A stretch of DNA of 64,000 nt from Microthrixaceae bacterium (GTDB taxonomy: Bacteria; Actinomycetota; Acidimicrobiia; Acidimicrobiales; Microtrichaceae), in NCBI GenBank assembly GCA_019694615.1, contig JAIBBP010000016.1, forward strand, positions 1 through 64,000, read 5' to 3'. Of the stretch, positions 7,113-16,129 are shown piece by piece. The position numbers and the translations under genes were made by a program. Under the pieces are notes generated by a model. It was not told where the DNA came from. It worked only from the letters and a program-made list of their open reading frames with translations, and did not search any database. Within the stretch, counting starts at the first letter, position 1. Each line of letters opens with the position of its first letter.

Positions 7113-10100
7113 TCAGGCGTCGATCGCGTTGGCCAGACGGTCGAGGCGTGCGAGTTCGTCCTCGAAACCGAACTCCACCGCTGTGGAGCGCGCACGCTCG
7201 ATGATGCCGGCGACCTCGTCAGCGCTGGCACCTGAGCCGAGCCTGGCAGCCACCAACGCACGCCGCGCCTTGGTGGCTTCATACGGAGCGCCCATACGAT
7301 CCGCCACAGCGATGGCATCCTCCAGCAGGTCAATCGCCGACGCGTGATCGCCCAAGAGGTGCGCCAACTGCCCGAGCGACGTGCGAACTAGCCCTAGACA
7401 CAGCGACCCTGAGGCAGAGATGCCGAGATGATCGCGGAACGGATCGAGTGACGCCCTGAGTGACGCCGCAAGATCGGTACGGCCGAGTTCGACGACCAAC
7501 TCGGCGATGCACTGGGTGGTCACGAGCCAGAAGTAGTCGAGCGGCGGCGGGTCCAGCCGGTCGAGCACCGCCATTGCTCCGTCGCGGTCGCCGGCGAGTG
7601 CCAAGGCCAGACCATAGGCACCGGTCCAGTTGGCGCCGACCGAGGACTCCTCGGTCATCGCGGCGAGCGCTGGAGCGAGCGCTCCCAACCGACCCGCCTG
7701 GATCGCGATCCCGCCGGTTTGAATCGACCAGGTTCCGGCCGTGTCGGCATGGGTGTCCCCGTACTCGGCGGCGAGGGCGTCGACTCCGGCCTGTGCGTCG
7801 CCGCGACCGGCGAGGATGTCGAGCGACAGCAGGAAACGCTCGACCAGGAACCGGAAGTAGAAGTTGTGGGTGGCGTCGGCTGCCGCACTGAGGTGTTCGA
7901 GAACGTTCCGGGCCGACGCGACGTCACAACGCTCGGCAAGGCCGATCGCCTCGAAGAACCCACCGAAGAAGGTCAGATCGGCGTCGCCTGTTGCGCGGGC
8001 GGCTCGGGCGACCTCCACCGCAATACGCGCCCGCCGATCCGACGTCGTCGGGTCCCACAACGACAGGTACTCGGCGACGAGGACGTTTCCGACGAGGTCG
8101 GGGCGACCGTCGGCCCGGGCGAGTGTGTGGGCCTCGTCGAGGATTGCGGATCGACGGGATCGGTCACTCTCGAACGTGAGGTGTGACGCCAATGTGGACA
8201 GAATGCGAACGCGTCGCGGGTCGTCGCCCGCGATGAGGTCCAAGGCGTCCTCGCACAGCTCGACCATGCCGGTGTCGGTTGCCCCGGCAACGGGGAACAT
8301 GGTCCCTGGCCAGATGCTGGCGATCGCAGTATCGGCCAGAAGGTCAGGGTCGCGCTGGCGGCGCGCCAGTCGTCCCGCTTCGTCGATGGCTTCGCGGTAC
8401 ACGACCAGCCCCATCCCGCGCTGGGCGAGACCGAGACCGAGCCACGCTCGTGCTGCGGGGGCGAGGTCGTCATGCCCGCGGTGGTAGTTGATCAGCGCCC
8501 GGTAACGGTCGGCAGCCGATTCGTAGGCGAGGGCTTCCAGATCCCGTCGTGCCGCCAGTTCCAGGTGTTCATTGCCCTTGTCGTCGACGCCGGCGCCGAA
8601 CCAGTGGCGGGCAAGCTCGTCGTGTTCATCGGGGAGGAGACGGTCGATCGCCTCGGCGATGCGGCGGTGCAGGAGTCGCGCTCGCGTCGCGCTCGACGTC
8701 TCGAGCAGTGTCGTCCGGACGATCGCGTGTGCGAATCCGAACCGTCCGGCGGCCGACTCCGAGACCAACGCAATTCGCTCCGCCGCTTCGAGCAGGTCCA
8801 ACACGTCCTCGGCCTCCTGGTCGACGACGGCTGCGAGGACTTCGACGTCGAAGGTCTGTCCGATGATCGCCGCGACCTGGAGCAGTTCGGCCGACGTGGT
8901 TCCCAGGCGGCCGATCCGCTGGCCGACGATGTCGCGGACCGAGTCGGGGATTGCGAACCGACCCGAGGGGTCGCCCTGAACCAACCGTTCGAGTTCACCG
9001 GTGGTGGCGAGATGGTGCAGGAGCTCGCAGACGAAGAACGGGTTCCCGGCGCCTTCGTCGCAGACCCGGGCGGCGAACGCGGAGACGTGGTCGCCGAGCG
9101 AGTCGTCGACCCGCTCGCGGACGAGGTCCGCGACGTCGTCCGGATCGAGCGGCCGAAGGTCGATTCGCGATACTGCCGTGCCCGGCCGGATCTCGGCGAG
9201 GAGTTCGTTCAGCGGGTGCCCGGGGCCGATCTCCTCGGCGCGGTAGCTCGCCAGCACGAGGACGCGGGCACCGGTCGCGTAGCGAACGACATGTCGCAGG
9301 AGCTGGACGGTCGGGGGAGTGGCCCAATGGAGATCCTCGAGTACGACGACCACCGGCTGGTCCTGTGTCAAACGCTCGAGCAGTTTGACCACCGCGTCGA
9401 ACAGATCGAATCGCGCGGACGGGCCCGATCCTCCCCGCTGCTGCCGGCGGCTGGGAAAGAGAGGACCGAGCGGTCCGGCCCCATCCGCGATCGCCAAGGC
9501 GAGATCGTCGTCGACGGAGCGGACCTCGTCGAACGCCATCGCGAACGGTTGGTACGGCACGTCGAGGTCGCTGTCACAGACGCCAGCGAGGACCATTGCG
9601 CCGGCGGCGTGAGCATGGTCGGCGAGGTGCGCGATGAGACGGGACTTGCCGAGACCAGCCTGACCGGTCACCAGGACGACACGGGTGAGCCCCGCCGACA
9701 CGTCCTCCCAACTCGCCAGCGCGGACAAAACGTCCTCGTCCCGCCCCACCATCGGGAACCGGCGGTCACCCAACACGGCGCGCGCCATCGGTCGAGCGTT
9801 CGCTGCGGTCCGTGTGTCGACGATCCGGACGACGGACACCGGGTCGTCCAACCCCTTCAGGATCCGTTCGCCGACCGACTCGAACTCGGCATCGACGCGG
9901 CGGGCGCCGAGGCGTCCGACCAGGTCGGTGCACCACACCTCTCCCGGTCTCGCGAGTCGCTCGAGACGTGCCGCCTCGATGACTGCGACGCCGTGGATGT
10001 CGTCGTCGTCGAAGCTGACCTCGCCAACGGCCAGCCCGATCCGGAGGGCGAAGTCGGCGACGGCACGGGCCGACCGCGCGTAACGCGCCACGGCGCGCTG

Positions 10101-10325
10101 GATGTCGAGCGCAGCGGACACCGCTGCCGACGCCGTCGCGAAATCTGCCTTCACGCCGTCGCCGGTCCAGCGGAGAATCCGTCCCTCGTGCGTAGCGATG
10201 CACCGGGCGAGGAGGTCGTCGTGGTCGCGGCGAAGCTCATCGGCACGGTCCTCGCCGAGGCGCGCCCTCTGCTCGGTCGAGCCCACCATGTCGGTGAACA
10301 GAATCGACCGAAGTGAGGTCGTCAC
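7113..10325 (-). CDS. Class III cyclase-like domain fused to AAA ATPase and helical-repeat region
   Basis: 1070 residues. Residues 1-170 form a class III nucleotide cyclase homology domain: metal Asp12 (LFTDMVGST) and Asp56 (TGDG) are present and Arg120 (AARLERLA) is kept. The usual transition-state Asn is Ile116, and the base-selecting Lys position is Arg52, so activity or specificity is doubtful. A STAND/AAA_16-type ATPase follows, with Walker A GQAGLGKS (221-228) and Walker B-like VVVVLEDLHWA. The remaining C-terminal part, about 550 residues, looks like TPR-type helical repeats. The GTG start at 10325 overlaps the stop of the upstream transporter gene (GTGA), implying translational coupling. 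It probably acts as a signal-sensing ATPase that may make, or only bind, a cyclic nucleotide. Confidence 0.82.
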   Translation of the reverse strand: MTTSLRSILFTDMVGSTEQRARLGEDRADELRRDHDDLLARCIATHEGRILRWTGDGVKADFATASAAVSAALDIQRAVARYARSARAVADFALRIGLAVGEVSFDDDDIHGVAVIEAARLERLARPGEVWCTDLVGRLGARRVDAEFESVGERILKGLDDPVSVVRIVDTRTAANARPMARAVLGDRRFPMVGRDEDVLSALASWEDVSAGLTRVVLVTGQAGLGKSRLIAHLADHAHAAGAMVLAGVCDSDLDVPYQPFAMAFDEVRSVDDDLALAIADGAGPLGPLFPSRRQQRGGSGPSARFDLFDAVVKLLERLTQDQPVVVVLEDLHWATPPTVQLLRHVVRYATGARVLVLASYRAEEIGPGHPLNELLAEIRPGTAVSRIDLRPLDPDDVADLVRERVDDSLGDHVSAFAARVCDEGAGNPFFVCELLHHLATTGELERLVQGDPSGRFAIPDSVRDIVGQRIGRLGTTSAELLQVAAIIGQTFDVEVLAAVVDQEAEDVLDLLEAAERIALVSESAAGRFGFAHAIVRTTLLETSSATRARLLHRRIAEAIDRLLPDEHDELARHWFGAGVDDKGNEHLELAARRDLEALAYESAADRYRALINYHRGHDDLAPAARAWLGLGLAQRGMGLVVYREAIDEAGRLARRQRDPDLLADTAIASIWPGTMFPVAGATDTGMVELCEDALDLIAGDDPRRVRILSTLASHLTFESDRSRRSAILDEAHTLARADGRPDLVGNVLVAEYLSLWDPTTSDRRARIAVEVARAARATGDADLTFFGGFFEAIGLAERCDVASARNVLEHLSAAADATHNFYFRFLVERFLLSLDILAGRGDAQAGVDALAAEYGDTHADTAGTWSIQTGGIAIQAGRLGALAPALAAMTEESSVGANWTGAYGLALALAGDRDGAMAVLDRLDPPPLDYFWLVTTQCIAELVVELGRTDLAASLRASLDPFRDHLGISASGSLCLGLVRTSLGQLAHLLGDHASAIDLLEDAIAVADRMGAPYEATKARRALVAARLGSGASADEVAGIIERARSTAVEFGFEDELARLDRLANAIDA

Positions 10326-12022
10326 GACTCGGCGGCGCGGTCGGCGGTCAACGACGACAGGTCGGGGCGGCGAGCCGGGAGCATGTCGGGTTCGAGATCC
10401 ATCGCATCGACGATGCTCCACGCCATTAGCCGTGAGGAGTCGGTTCCGGTCAGCGCGGTGAGAAAGTCGACGCGGTCGATGGCCAGCAGCGTTCCTTCGG
10501 TCTCAGCGGTCACCGTGGCGGTGCGGGGAACGTCGGCGAGAAGCGCGACCTCACCGAAAAACTCGCCTCTCCGAGCGGTTCGGACGTGGTTCCCGCTCAT
10601 GCAGACGTCGAACGCTCCGTCGGCCACGACGTAGAAGCGGTCGCCGACGTCACCCTGGCGAACGACGATGTCGCCACTGGGGACGCTCGCGGTCGAGGCC
10701 GCCCGCGCCACGGCCTCGAGGGCGAGCGTCGGGAGCGGACTGAACATCGGCACTCGGCGGAGCAGACTCATCTCGACCACCGGGACGTCCGCGCTGTCAT
10801 CGGCGACGGAGAGGCCCCTCGCCGACGCCGCCAGTACGAGCATCAGCAGCAGGCCCAGAGAGACGAGGGCACCTGCCGACCCGCCGAGTTGCAGGGCGAC
10901 CAGAGAGAACGCGCCGCCGGAGATCATGCCCGCTCCGGCGAGCAGTTCGCGGATCGTGAACACCGACCGGAGCGCCGAGGGCCCGATCGAGCGTTGCAAC
11001 ATCATGCGGCCCGCTCCGTCGAGCAGCGACCGGCACGCACCGATCACGGGGAGGGCGACGAATGCTGCTGCAACCGTGAGGAGCGCGCCGAACGCCACCA
11101 GCGCGGCCGCGGCGACCGCCAACGCGATGCCGAGTACAACCGCCAGTCGGGCGCGGCCCAGCACGCGAGAAGCTCCGAACAGCGCGATGACAGCCCCGAC
11201 CCCGAAGGCTGCTCCAAGGATCGCCGGGCCGGCGTCACCCAACTGGAGGTCGTCACGGGCGACGACGACGAGGACGAAGTCGAACGATCCGATGATGGCG
11301 TACTGCGCCCAGATGACCACCAACACGCTCCGCAGCCCGGGTCGTCCCCCGAGGCCGTGCCATGTCGCTGCGACGCCGCGAGTCTCATCCGCCCCATGTC
11401 GCGGTGGCCATTCGGTCCCCAGATCGACCGCGGTGATCGCTGCGCCGACGAGGCAGACCACGGCGCAGACGGCAAGAGTCGCCGGCGGCCCGCTGGACCA
11501 GAGCAGGAGCGCCGCGAGGAGTGGACCGATCAGAACCCCCGAGCCCTCGACCGACCAGATCCAGACATTGGCCGTGACGAGGTCGGTTGAGGTCTTCGCG
11601 TAGACCGGCATGAGCATGGCGCCGGTCGGTCGAAGTGTGGTGGCACCTCCGAGGGCCGTAACCGCCCCGGCGAGCATCACCCCGAGCGGAAGGTCAGCGG
11701 CTCCGGCGACTGCTGCGAGACCGCACCCGAACGACTGCGCCAACAGGCCAGCGAGGCGGGCCCGGTGAGCACCCGCGCGGTCGACCGCCGCCCCCGAGAG
11801 TGGCGCGGCGGCGAACGCGACAGCCAGGAGTCCGAGCGATGCCGCCCCGGTGGCCACCGAGCCGCCCGCGTCGTACACCGACACCAGCACAGCGATGATC
11901 GAAGCCCACTCGACCATCACCGCGGCGCCGTGGGAAGCGATCAGCCGACCGGTTGACGCATCGGGTAGCCGCGCTCGGACAGTTTGCCCGTCGCCCTCGC
12001 TCGTCGCCCCCCGAACGTCCAC
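10322..12022 (-). CDS. MFS transporter fused to a cyclic-nucleotide-binding domain
   Basis: 566 residues. Roughly 1-410 is a multi-helix MFS-type transporter with alternating hydrophobic segments. About 425-530 is a CNBD with the phosphate-binding cassette GEFFGEVALLADVPRTATV, where the Glu and Arg that contact the cyclic nucleotide are both kept. This suggests a transporter gated or regulated by cAMP or cGMP; the transported compound cannot be read from sequence. The start is a GTG at 12022, and the true start could be slightly downstream. Its stop overlaps the start of the cyclase-domain gene, so the two products are likely made in linked amounts. Divergent from the carboxylesterase gene. 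Confidence 0.83.
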   Translation of the reverse strand: MDVRGATSEGDGQTVRARLPDASTGRLIASHGAAVMVEWASIIAVLVSVYDAGGSVATGAASLGLLAVAFAAAPLSGAAVDRAGAHRARLAGLLAQSFGCGLAAVAGAADLPLGVMLAGAVTALGGATTLRPTGAMLMPVYAKTSTDLVTANVWIWSVEGSGVLIGPLLAALLLWSSGPPATLAVCAVVCLVGAAITAVDLGTEWPPRHGADETRGVAATWHGLGGRPGLRSVLVVIWAQYAIIGSFDFVLVVVARDDLQLGDAGPAILGAAFGVGAVIALFGASRVLGRARLAVVLGIALAVAAAALVAFGALLTVAAAFVALPVIGACRSLLDGAGRMMLQRSIGPSALRSVFTIRELLAGAGMISGGAFSLVALQLGGSAGALVSLGLLLMLVLAASARGLSVADDSADVPVVEMSLLRRVPMFSPLPTLALEAVARAASTASVPSGDIVVRQGDVGDRFYVVADGAFDVCMSGNHVRTARRGEFFGEVALLADVPRTATVTAETEGTLLAIDRVDFLTALTGTDSSRLMAWSIVDAMDLEPDMLPARRPDLSSLTADRAAES

Positions 12023-12177
12023 CGCATTGTCCTGTCCTGCCCCGACCCTCTCGGCCGCTGGCCGACGATACCGCAGCGTCGTCGGTCGAGATCGTGGGCC
12101 GGCGACACCTACGATCTCCCCATGTCGTCATCGGGGGCCGCGATCTCGAACTCCGCGTACGCGACGGAGGCGTGTCC

Positions 12178-13719
12178 GTGATCGTCGTCGACACGCCGTC
12201 GGGTGCGATCGAGGGCAGGACCTTCGAGTGCCATCACGAGTTCCTCGGTATCAGGTACGCGCAGCCTCCGGTCGGAGCTCTGCGGTTTCGTCCGCCCGTG
12301 CCGGCCCGCCGGTGGACCGGAACGTACGACGCGACGACGTTCGGAGCCCGCTGTGTGCAGCCACCGTCGATGCTGGCACCGCCAGGTGAGGCCCAGAGCG
12401 AGGATTGCCTCTACCTCAACGTCTTCGCTCCCATCGACCGCTCCTCCCCGGTGCCGGTCATGGTGTGGATTCACGGTGGGAGCTTCGTCACCGGGTCAGG
12501 CTCGATCGCCTGGTACCACGGAGCCCGCCTCGCTCGTCGCGGGGTCGTGGTCGTCACGATGAACTATCGCCTCGGGGCACTGGGCTTTCTCGACCTCGCC
12601 GGAATCGGCGGCGACGAGTGGGCGGGTAGCGTCAACCTCGGGCTCCAGGATCAGGCGCTCGCCTTTCGGTGGGTGCGCGATCACATTTCGGCCTTCGGCG
12701 GCGACCCGGATCGGGTCACGGTGTTCGGCGAGAGCGCGGGAGCGATGAGCACCTCCGCTCACCTCGCTCGTCCGGGGTCGGCCGGGCTCTTCCGGCGGGC
12801 GATCGCACAGTCGGGCGCTGCAGGTCACGTTCAGTCGGCCGAGTCGGCTCAACGGGTCGCGCGACGGGCGCTCGAACTGCTGGGCACCCGGCTCTGCGAG
12901 TTGACGGACCTGCCGGTCGAGGCTTTCGCCGGACTACCAGCGCTGCTCGACGCCGAGGACTCCGACCGCGACCTCCCGTTGCCGTTCCGTCCGACCGTCG
13001 ACGGAGTCGACCTCCCGATTGCTCCAATCGACGCTCTTGGGTCGGGTGCCGCGAGGACTGTTGACCTGCTCGCGGGAACCACGCTCGACGAGATGAACCT
13101 CTTTCGGCTGCTCGCCGTGCTCGGCGGTGCACCGGCTGACCTCGACGACGAGCGCTTGCTCCGGCGCATCGGCTACAAGCTCGCGGCCCGGAGATCCGGC
13201 AGTCCCGGCACCGGTGTCGAGCCGGCCGACGTTGCTGCGCTGTATCGCGAGGTCGTCGGGCCCGCGGCTTCAAACGCCGACGTCTGGTCGGCGATAACCT
13301 CCGACCTCACGTTTCGGATCCCAGCTCTGGAGATGCTCGACGCGCACGTGGCCGGCGGTGGGCGAGCATGGTCCTATCTCTTCGCCCACCCGTCCACGGC
13401 CTTCGGTGGGGCGCTCGGAGCGGCCCACGCGGTCGAGATCCCGTTCGTTTTCGACAACGTCCACCTGCCCGGAGCGGACATGCTGCTCGGCGACATCACG
13501 CCGGAGCGTTCGGTCTTTTCCGGCGACGTGTCGGATCGCTGGGCGACGTTCGCCTCGGCCGACGATCCGGCGATCTCTCTGACGGTTCCGGGCACGACGG
13601 AGGCGTGGCCGCAGTATCGGGCTGCGGAGCGAGCCCAGGTTGTGCTCGACTTGCGAAGTGGTGTCGTCGAACGCCATTGGGATGATTGTCGGACGATGTG
13701 GTCGACGATGACCGCGTGA
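12178..13719 (+). CDS. Type B carboxylesterase
   Basis: 513 residues, alpha/beta hydrolase of the cholinesterase/carboxylesterase type. Motifs in order: EDCLYLNVFAP (family signature), oxyanion-hole WIHGGSF, nucleophile elbow GESAGA, and late acid and His regions (an AAHAVEIPFVF segment carries the likely His). No signal peptide, so probably cytoplasmic. GTG at 12178 has GGAGG 7 bases upstream; another GTG at 12172 is too close to that site. Substrate unknown; likely short-chain esters. A NUDIX gene follows after 10 bases. Confidence 0.87.
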   Translation: MIVVDTPSGAIEGRTFECHHEFLGIRYAQPPVGALRFRPPVPARRWTGTYDATTFGARCVQPPSMLAPPGEAQSEDCLYLNVFAPIDRSSPVPVMVWIHGGSFVTGSGSIAWYHGARLARRGVVVVTMNYRLGALGFLDLAGIGGDEWAGSVNLGLQDQALAFRWVRDHISAFGGDPDRVTVFGESAGAMSTSAHLARPGSAGLFRRAIAQSGAAGHVQSAESAQRVARRALELLGTRLCELTDLPVEAFAGLPALLDAEDSDRDLPLPFRPTVDGVDLPIAPIDALGSGAARTVDLLAGTTLDEMNLFRLLAVLGGAPADLDDERLLRRIGYKLAARRSGSPGTGVEPADVAALYREVVGPAASNADVWSAITSDLTFRIPALEMLDAHVAGGGRAWSYLFAHPSTAFGGALGAAHAVEIPFVFDNVHLPGADMLLGDITPERSVFSGDVSDRWATFASADDPAISLTVPGTTEAWPQYRAAERAQVVLDLRSGVVERHWDDCRTMWSTMTA

Positions 13720-13729
13720 TGGAGCGCCG

Positions 13730-14257
13730 ATGGGCGACACTGGACAGGTGGACACGACGACGGTGAAGGAGTGGCTCGTGGCGGGGGCGGTTATCGAGGG
13801 CCCCCAGGGGCTCCTGCTCGTCCGCAACCGCCGCCGCAACGGCAAGTCCGACTGGACGCCTCCGGGGGGCGTGATCGAGGCGTCGGAGCGCGGTGATGTC
13901 CGTGAGGGTCTGGCCCGCGAGGTGATCGAGGAGACCGGGCTCCGGGTGACGGCGTGGGGGCCGATGCTGTACGAGGTCGAAGCCGAAGCTCCGGGGCTCG
14001 GATGGATAATGCGGGCACAGGTGTGGCTGGCCGAAACGTGTGAGGGGGACCTCTCTGTCGGAAACGACCCTGATGGAATCGTCACCGATGCCGAGTACGT
14101 GCCGCTTCACCGGTGCGGAGAACATCTCTCCACGACGCACGACTGGGTTCGCGAGCCCTTGGTCGAGTGGTTGGACGGACGGTTCGCTCACCAGCCGATC
14201 TACCGGTACCGCCTTGAGGACACTCCGCCCGGACGTGGCCGGATCGTCCGCCTGTAA
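13730..14257 (+). CDS. NUDIX hydrolase with slightly lengthened Nudix box
   Basis: 175 residues. The Nudix box begins GGVIEASERGD and ends REVIEETGL; the spacing between the first Glu and the RE pair is two residues longer than the canonical box. Expected to hydrolyse a nucleoside diphosphate linked to another group, substrate unknown. The ATG at 13730 is 10 bases past the esterase stop, and an in-frame GTG lies at 13748. Followed by dinB after 36 bases, so it may share a transcript with the polymerase, where a nucleotide-pool cleaning role would fit. Confidence 0.8.
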   Translation: MGDTGQVDTTTVKEWLVAGAVIEGPQGLLLVRNRRRNGKSDWTPPGGVIEASERGDVREGLAREVIEETGLRVTAWGPMLYEVEAEAPGLGWIMRAQVWLAETCEGDLSVGNDPDGIVTDAEYVPLHRCGEHLSTTHDWVREPLVEWLDGRFAHQPIYRYRLEDTPPGRGRIVRL

Positions 14258-14293
14258 GCCTCGTCGGCGGCCCCTGACACGGAGGCGGTAACT

Positions 14294-15577
14294 GTGGGAA
14301 TGAACGCGAGCCGCCGCATCCTGCACGTCGACATGGATGCCTTCTTCGTCTCCGTCGAGCTCCTCGACCATCCCGAACTGCGTGGGCGGCCCGTCGTCGT
14401 GGGCGGAAGCGGGCCCCGAGGCGTTGTCGCCGCAGCGTCCTATGAGGCCAGGGCCTTCGGCGTGCACTCGGCGATGGCGGGCGCGGTCGCTCGGCGTAAG
14501 TGCCCCCAAGCGGTCTTCCTCGACGGACGACACGCCCGCTACCGCGAGGTGAGCGCGGTGGTAATGGACATATTCGGGTCGATCACACCGTTGGTGGAAC
14601 CCCTCTCACTCGACGAGGCGTTTCTCGACGTGTCCGGCCGGGTGCGTGCGCTCGGTCCGGCCCCCGAGATCGCCGCGACGATTCGAGCGCGGGTGTTCGA
14701 CGAGGTCGGGCTCACGTGCTCCGTGGGCGTCGCTCACAACAAGTTCCTCGCGAAGCTTGCTACCGAAACCGCGAAACCCCGAGCCACCCCAACGGGGCCG
14801 GTCTTCGGATCGGGAGTTGCCGTCGTGGACGAGGATCGGGTCGAGCCATTCCTGTGGCCCCTGCCGGCGCGTGCGCTCTGGGGAGTGGGCCCATCAACGT
14901 GGGCGAAGCTCGAGCGGTTGGGCGTCGCCACCGTCGGTGACATCGCCCGACTACCCGTCGACGCACTCACGCGAGCGATTGGACCCGCCGCCGGAACACA
15001 GTTGCACCGGCTCGCCCGCGGCCTCGACGATCGCCCGGTCGAGCCGAACGTGGCACCGAAGTCGATCAGCCACGAGGAGACGTTCGCCGTTGACATCACC
15101 GACCGTGGGCGGCTCGAACGTGAGATCGTTCGCCTTTCCGACGCGGTTGCCGATCGCCTGCGCCGGGCGGGTACGACGGGGCGAACCGTTCACCTGAAGG
15201 TCCGCCACTCGACGTTTCAAACTGTCACTCGCTCGATCACCCCGCCCCATCCGACCGATGACGGGCTCGACATCGCCGTACACGCCCGAACGATGCTCTC
15301 AGGGATCGAGGTTGCCGATGGGATCCGGCTCATCGGTGTCGGAGTAAGCGGGCTGGAGGAGGCCGGTGCTCGGGTCGAACAGATGTCCCTCCTCGACATG
15401 GAAGCCGCCGGTCGCCCGGACCACGATCGCGACCGACGCGACCTGAACCGGGCCGTCGACGAGATTCGTGACCGGTTCGGGCGATCCGCAATCGGCCCGG
15501 CGGTCCTGGCGGAGAGCGGCCGAATCGATGCCTTCGAGGACGGGGCACAACAGTGGGGGCCGAACGCCCAACGGTGA
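14294..15577 (+). CDS. dinB: DNA polymerase IV (Y family)
   Basis: 427 residues. Translesion polymerase. N-terminal DMDAFFVSVE carries the first metal Asp, YEARAFGV the Tyr and Arg that contact the incoming nucleotide, and SLDEAFLDV the catalytic Asp-Glu. A helix-hairpin-helix thumb and a little-finger domain follow. VEQMSLLDM at about 365 looks like a sliding-clamp binding motif. GTG at 14294 has GGAGG 8 bases upstream; an ATG two codons later is less well placed. I saw no actinobacterial SOS box in the short upstream gap. Confidence 0.93.
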   Translation: MGMNASRRILHVDMDAFFVSVELLDHPELRGRPVVVGGSGPRGVVAAASYEARAFGVHSAMAGAVARRKCPQAVFLDGRHARYREVSAVVMDIFGSITPLVEPLSLDEAFLDVSGRVRALGPAPEIAATIRARVFDEVGLTCSVGVAHNKFLAKLATETAKPRATPTGPVFGSGVAVVDEDRVEPFLWPLPARALWGVGPSTWAKLERLGVATVGDIARLPVDALTRAIGPAAGTQLHRLARGLDDRPVEPNVAPKSISHEETFAVDITDRGRLEREIVRLSDAVADRLRRAGTTGRTVHLKVRHSTFQTVTRSITPPHPTDDGLDIAVHARTMLSGIEVADGIRLIGVGVSGLEEAGARVEQMSLLDMEAAGRPDHDRDRRDLNRAVDEIRDRFGRSAIGPAVLAESGRIDAFEDGAQQWGPNAQR

Positions 15578-15689
15578 GCTCGACGGCGCGCGTTGTCGTT
15601 CGAAAGTCCCTGTGCGATCATGAGGACCAGCAGCCGACGCCGCGTCGGCGACATCGATCACACCAAGCTCGAACAGCCGGGGGACCACG

Positions 15690-16088
15690 GTGCCGCTGTC
15701 AGAGGACGAACAACGGATCCTGACCGAGATCGAGCACCAGCTGCGCGCCTCCGACCCTGACCTCGCTCGGCAGGTCGGCGAGACCACCGTCTATTCCGCG
15801 CCGCTCAAGCGAACCCGCCTTGCCGTCGCTGGGTTGGCGGTCGGTCTGGCGGCCACCATCACGCTGCTCTACTGGGTGAACGCCATCGCAGCGTTCGTTG
15901 TCGGCTTCGGCATGATGCTTAGTTCGGCGATCTACCTGGAGCGCAACATCCGCCACCTCGGGCGCGTCGGTCTCGGGCAACTGGCTGCCACGGTACGCAG
16001 CGCAGGTGGCCGCGACATGTTCGGGATGTCGGCCGACCGCGACGACCGTGGTGGTCGTGAGGCGGCGGAACCCGACGACAACCGCTGA
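15690..16088 (+). CDS. DUF3040 family membrane protein
   Basis: 132 residues. Begins PLSEDEQRILTEIEHQL, the typical DUF3040 N-terminus, followed by two membrane helices (about 45-66 and 69-88) and a charged, Asp/Arg-rich tail. GTG start with an upstream GGGGG stretch. A small GC-rich hairpin lies between dinB and this gene. Such proteins often sit near dinB in Actinobacteria; function unknown. Confidence 0.75.
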   Translation: MPLSEDEQRILTEIEHQLRASDPDLARQVGETTVYSAPLKRTRLAVAGLAVGLAATITLLYWVNAIAAFVVGFGMMLSSAIYLERNIRHLGRVGLGQLAATVRSAGGRDMFGMSADRDDRGGREAAEPDDNR

Positions 16089-16129
16089 CAGCAGAGATCT
16101 ACTGACACCAGAGATCTTCCGGGCTCGCC

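Noticed and set aside
8472-10316. 614-codon open frame on the plus strand
   Set aside because: Lies wholly antisense to the cyclase/ATPase gene, whose protein shows clear motifs; the antisense product is low-complexity with no domain.
14258-14293. SOS box upstream of dinB
   Set aside because: No GAAC-N4-GTTC type site in the short gap; the GTTCTGT/ACAGAAC palindromes elsewhere have a different arrangement and do not match LexA sites.
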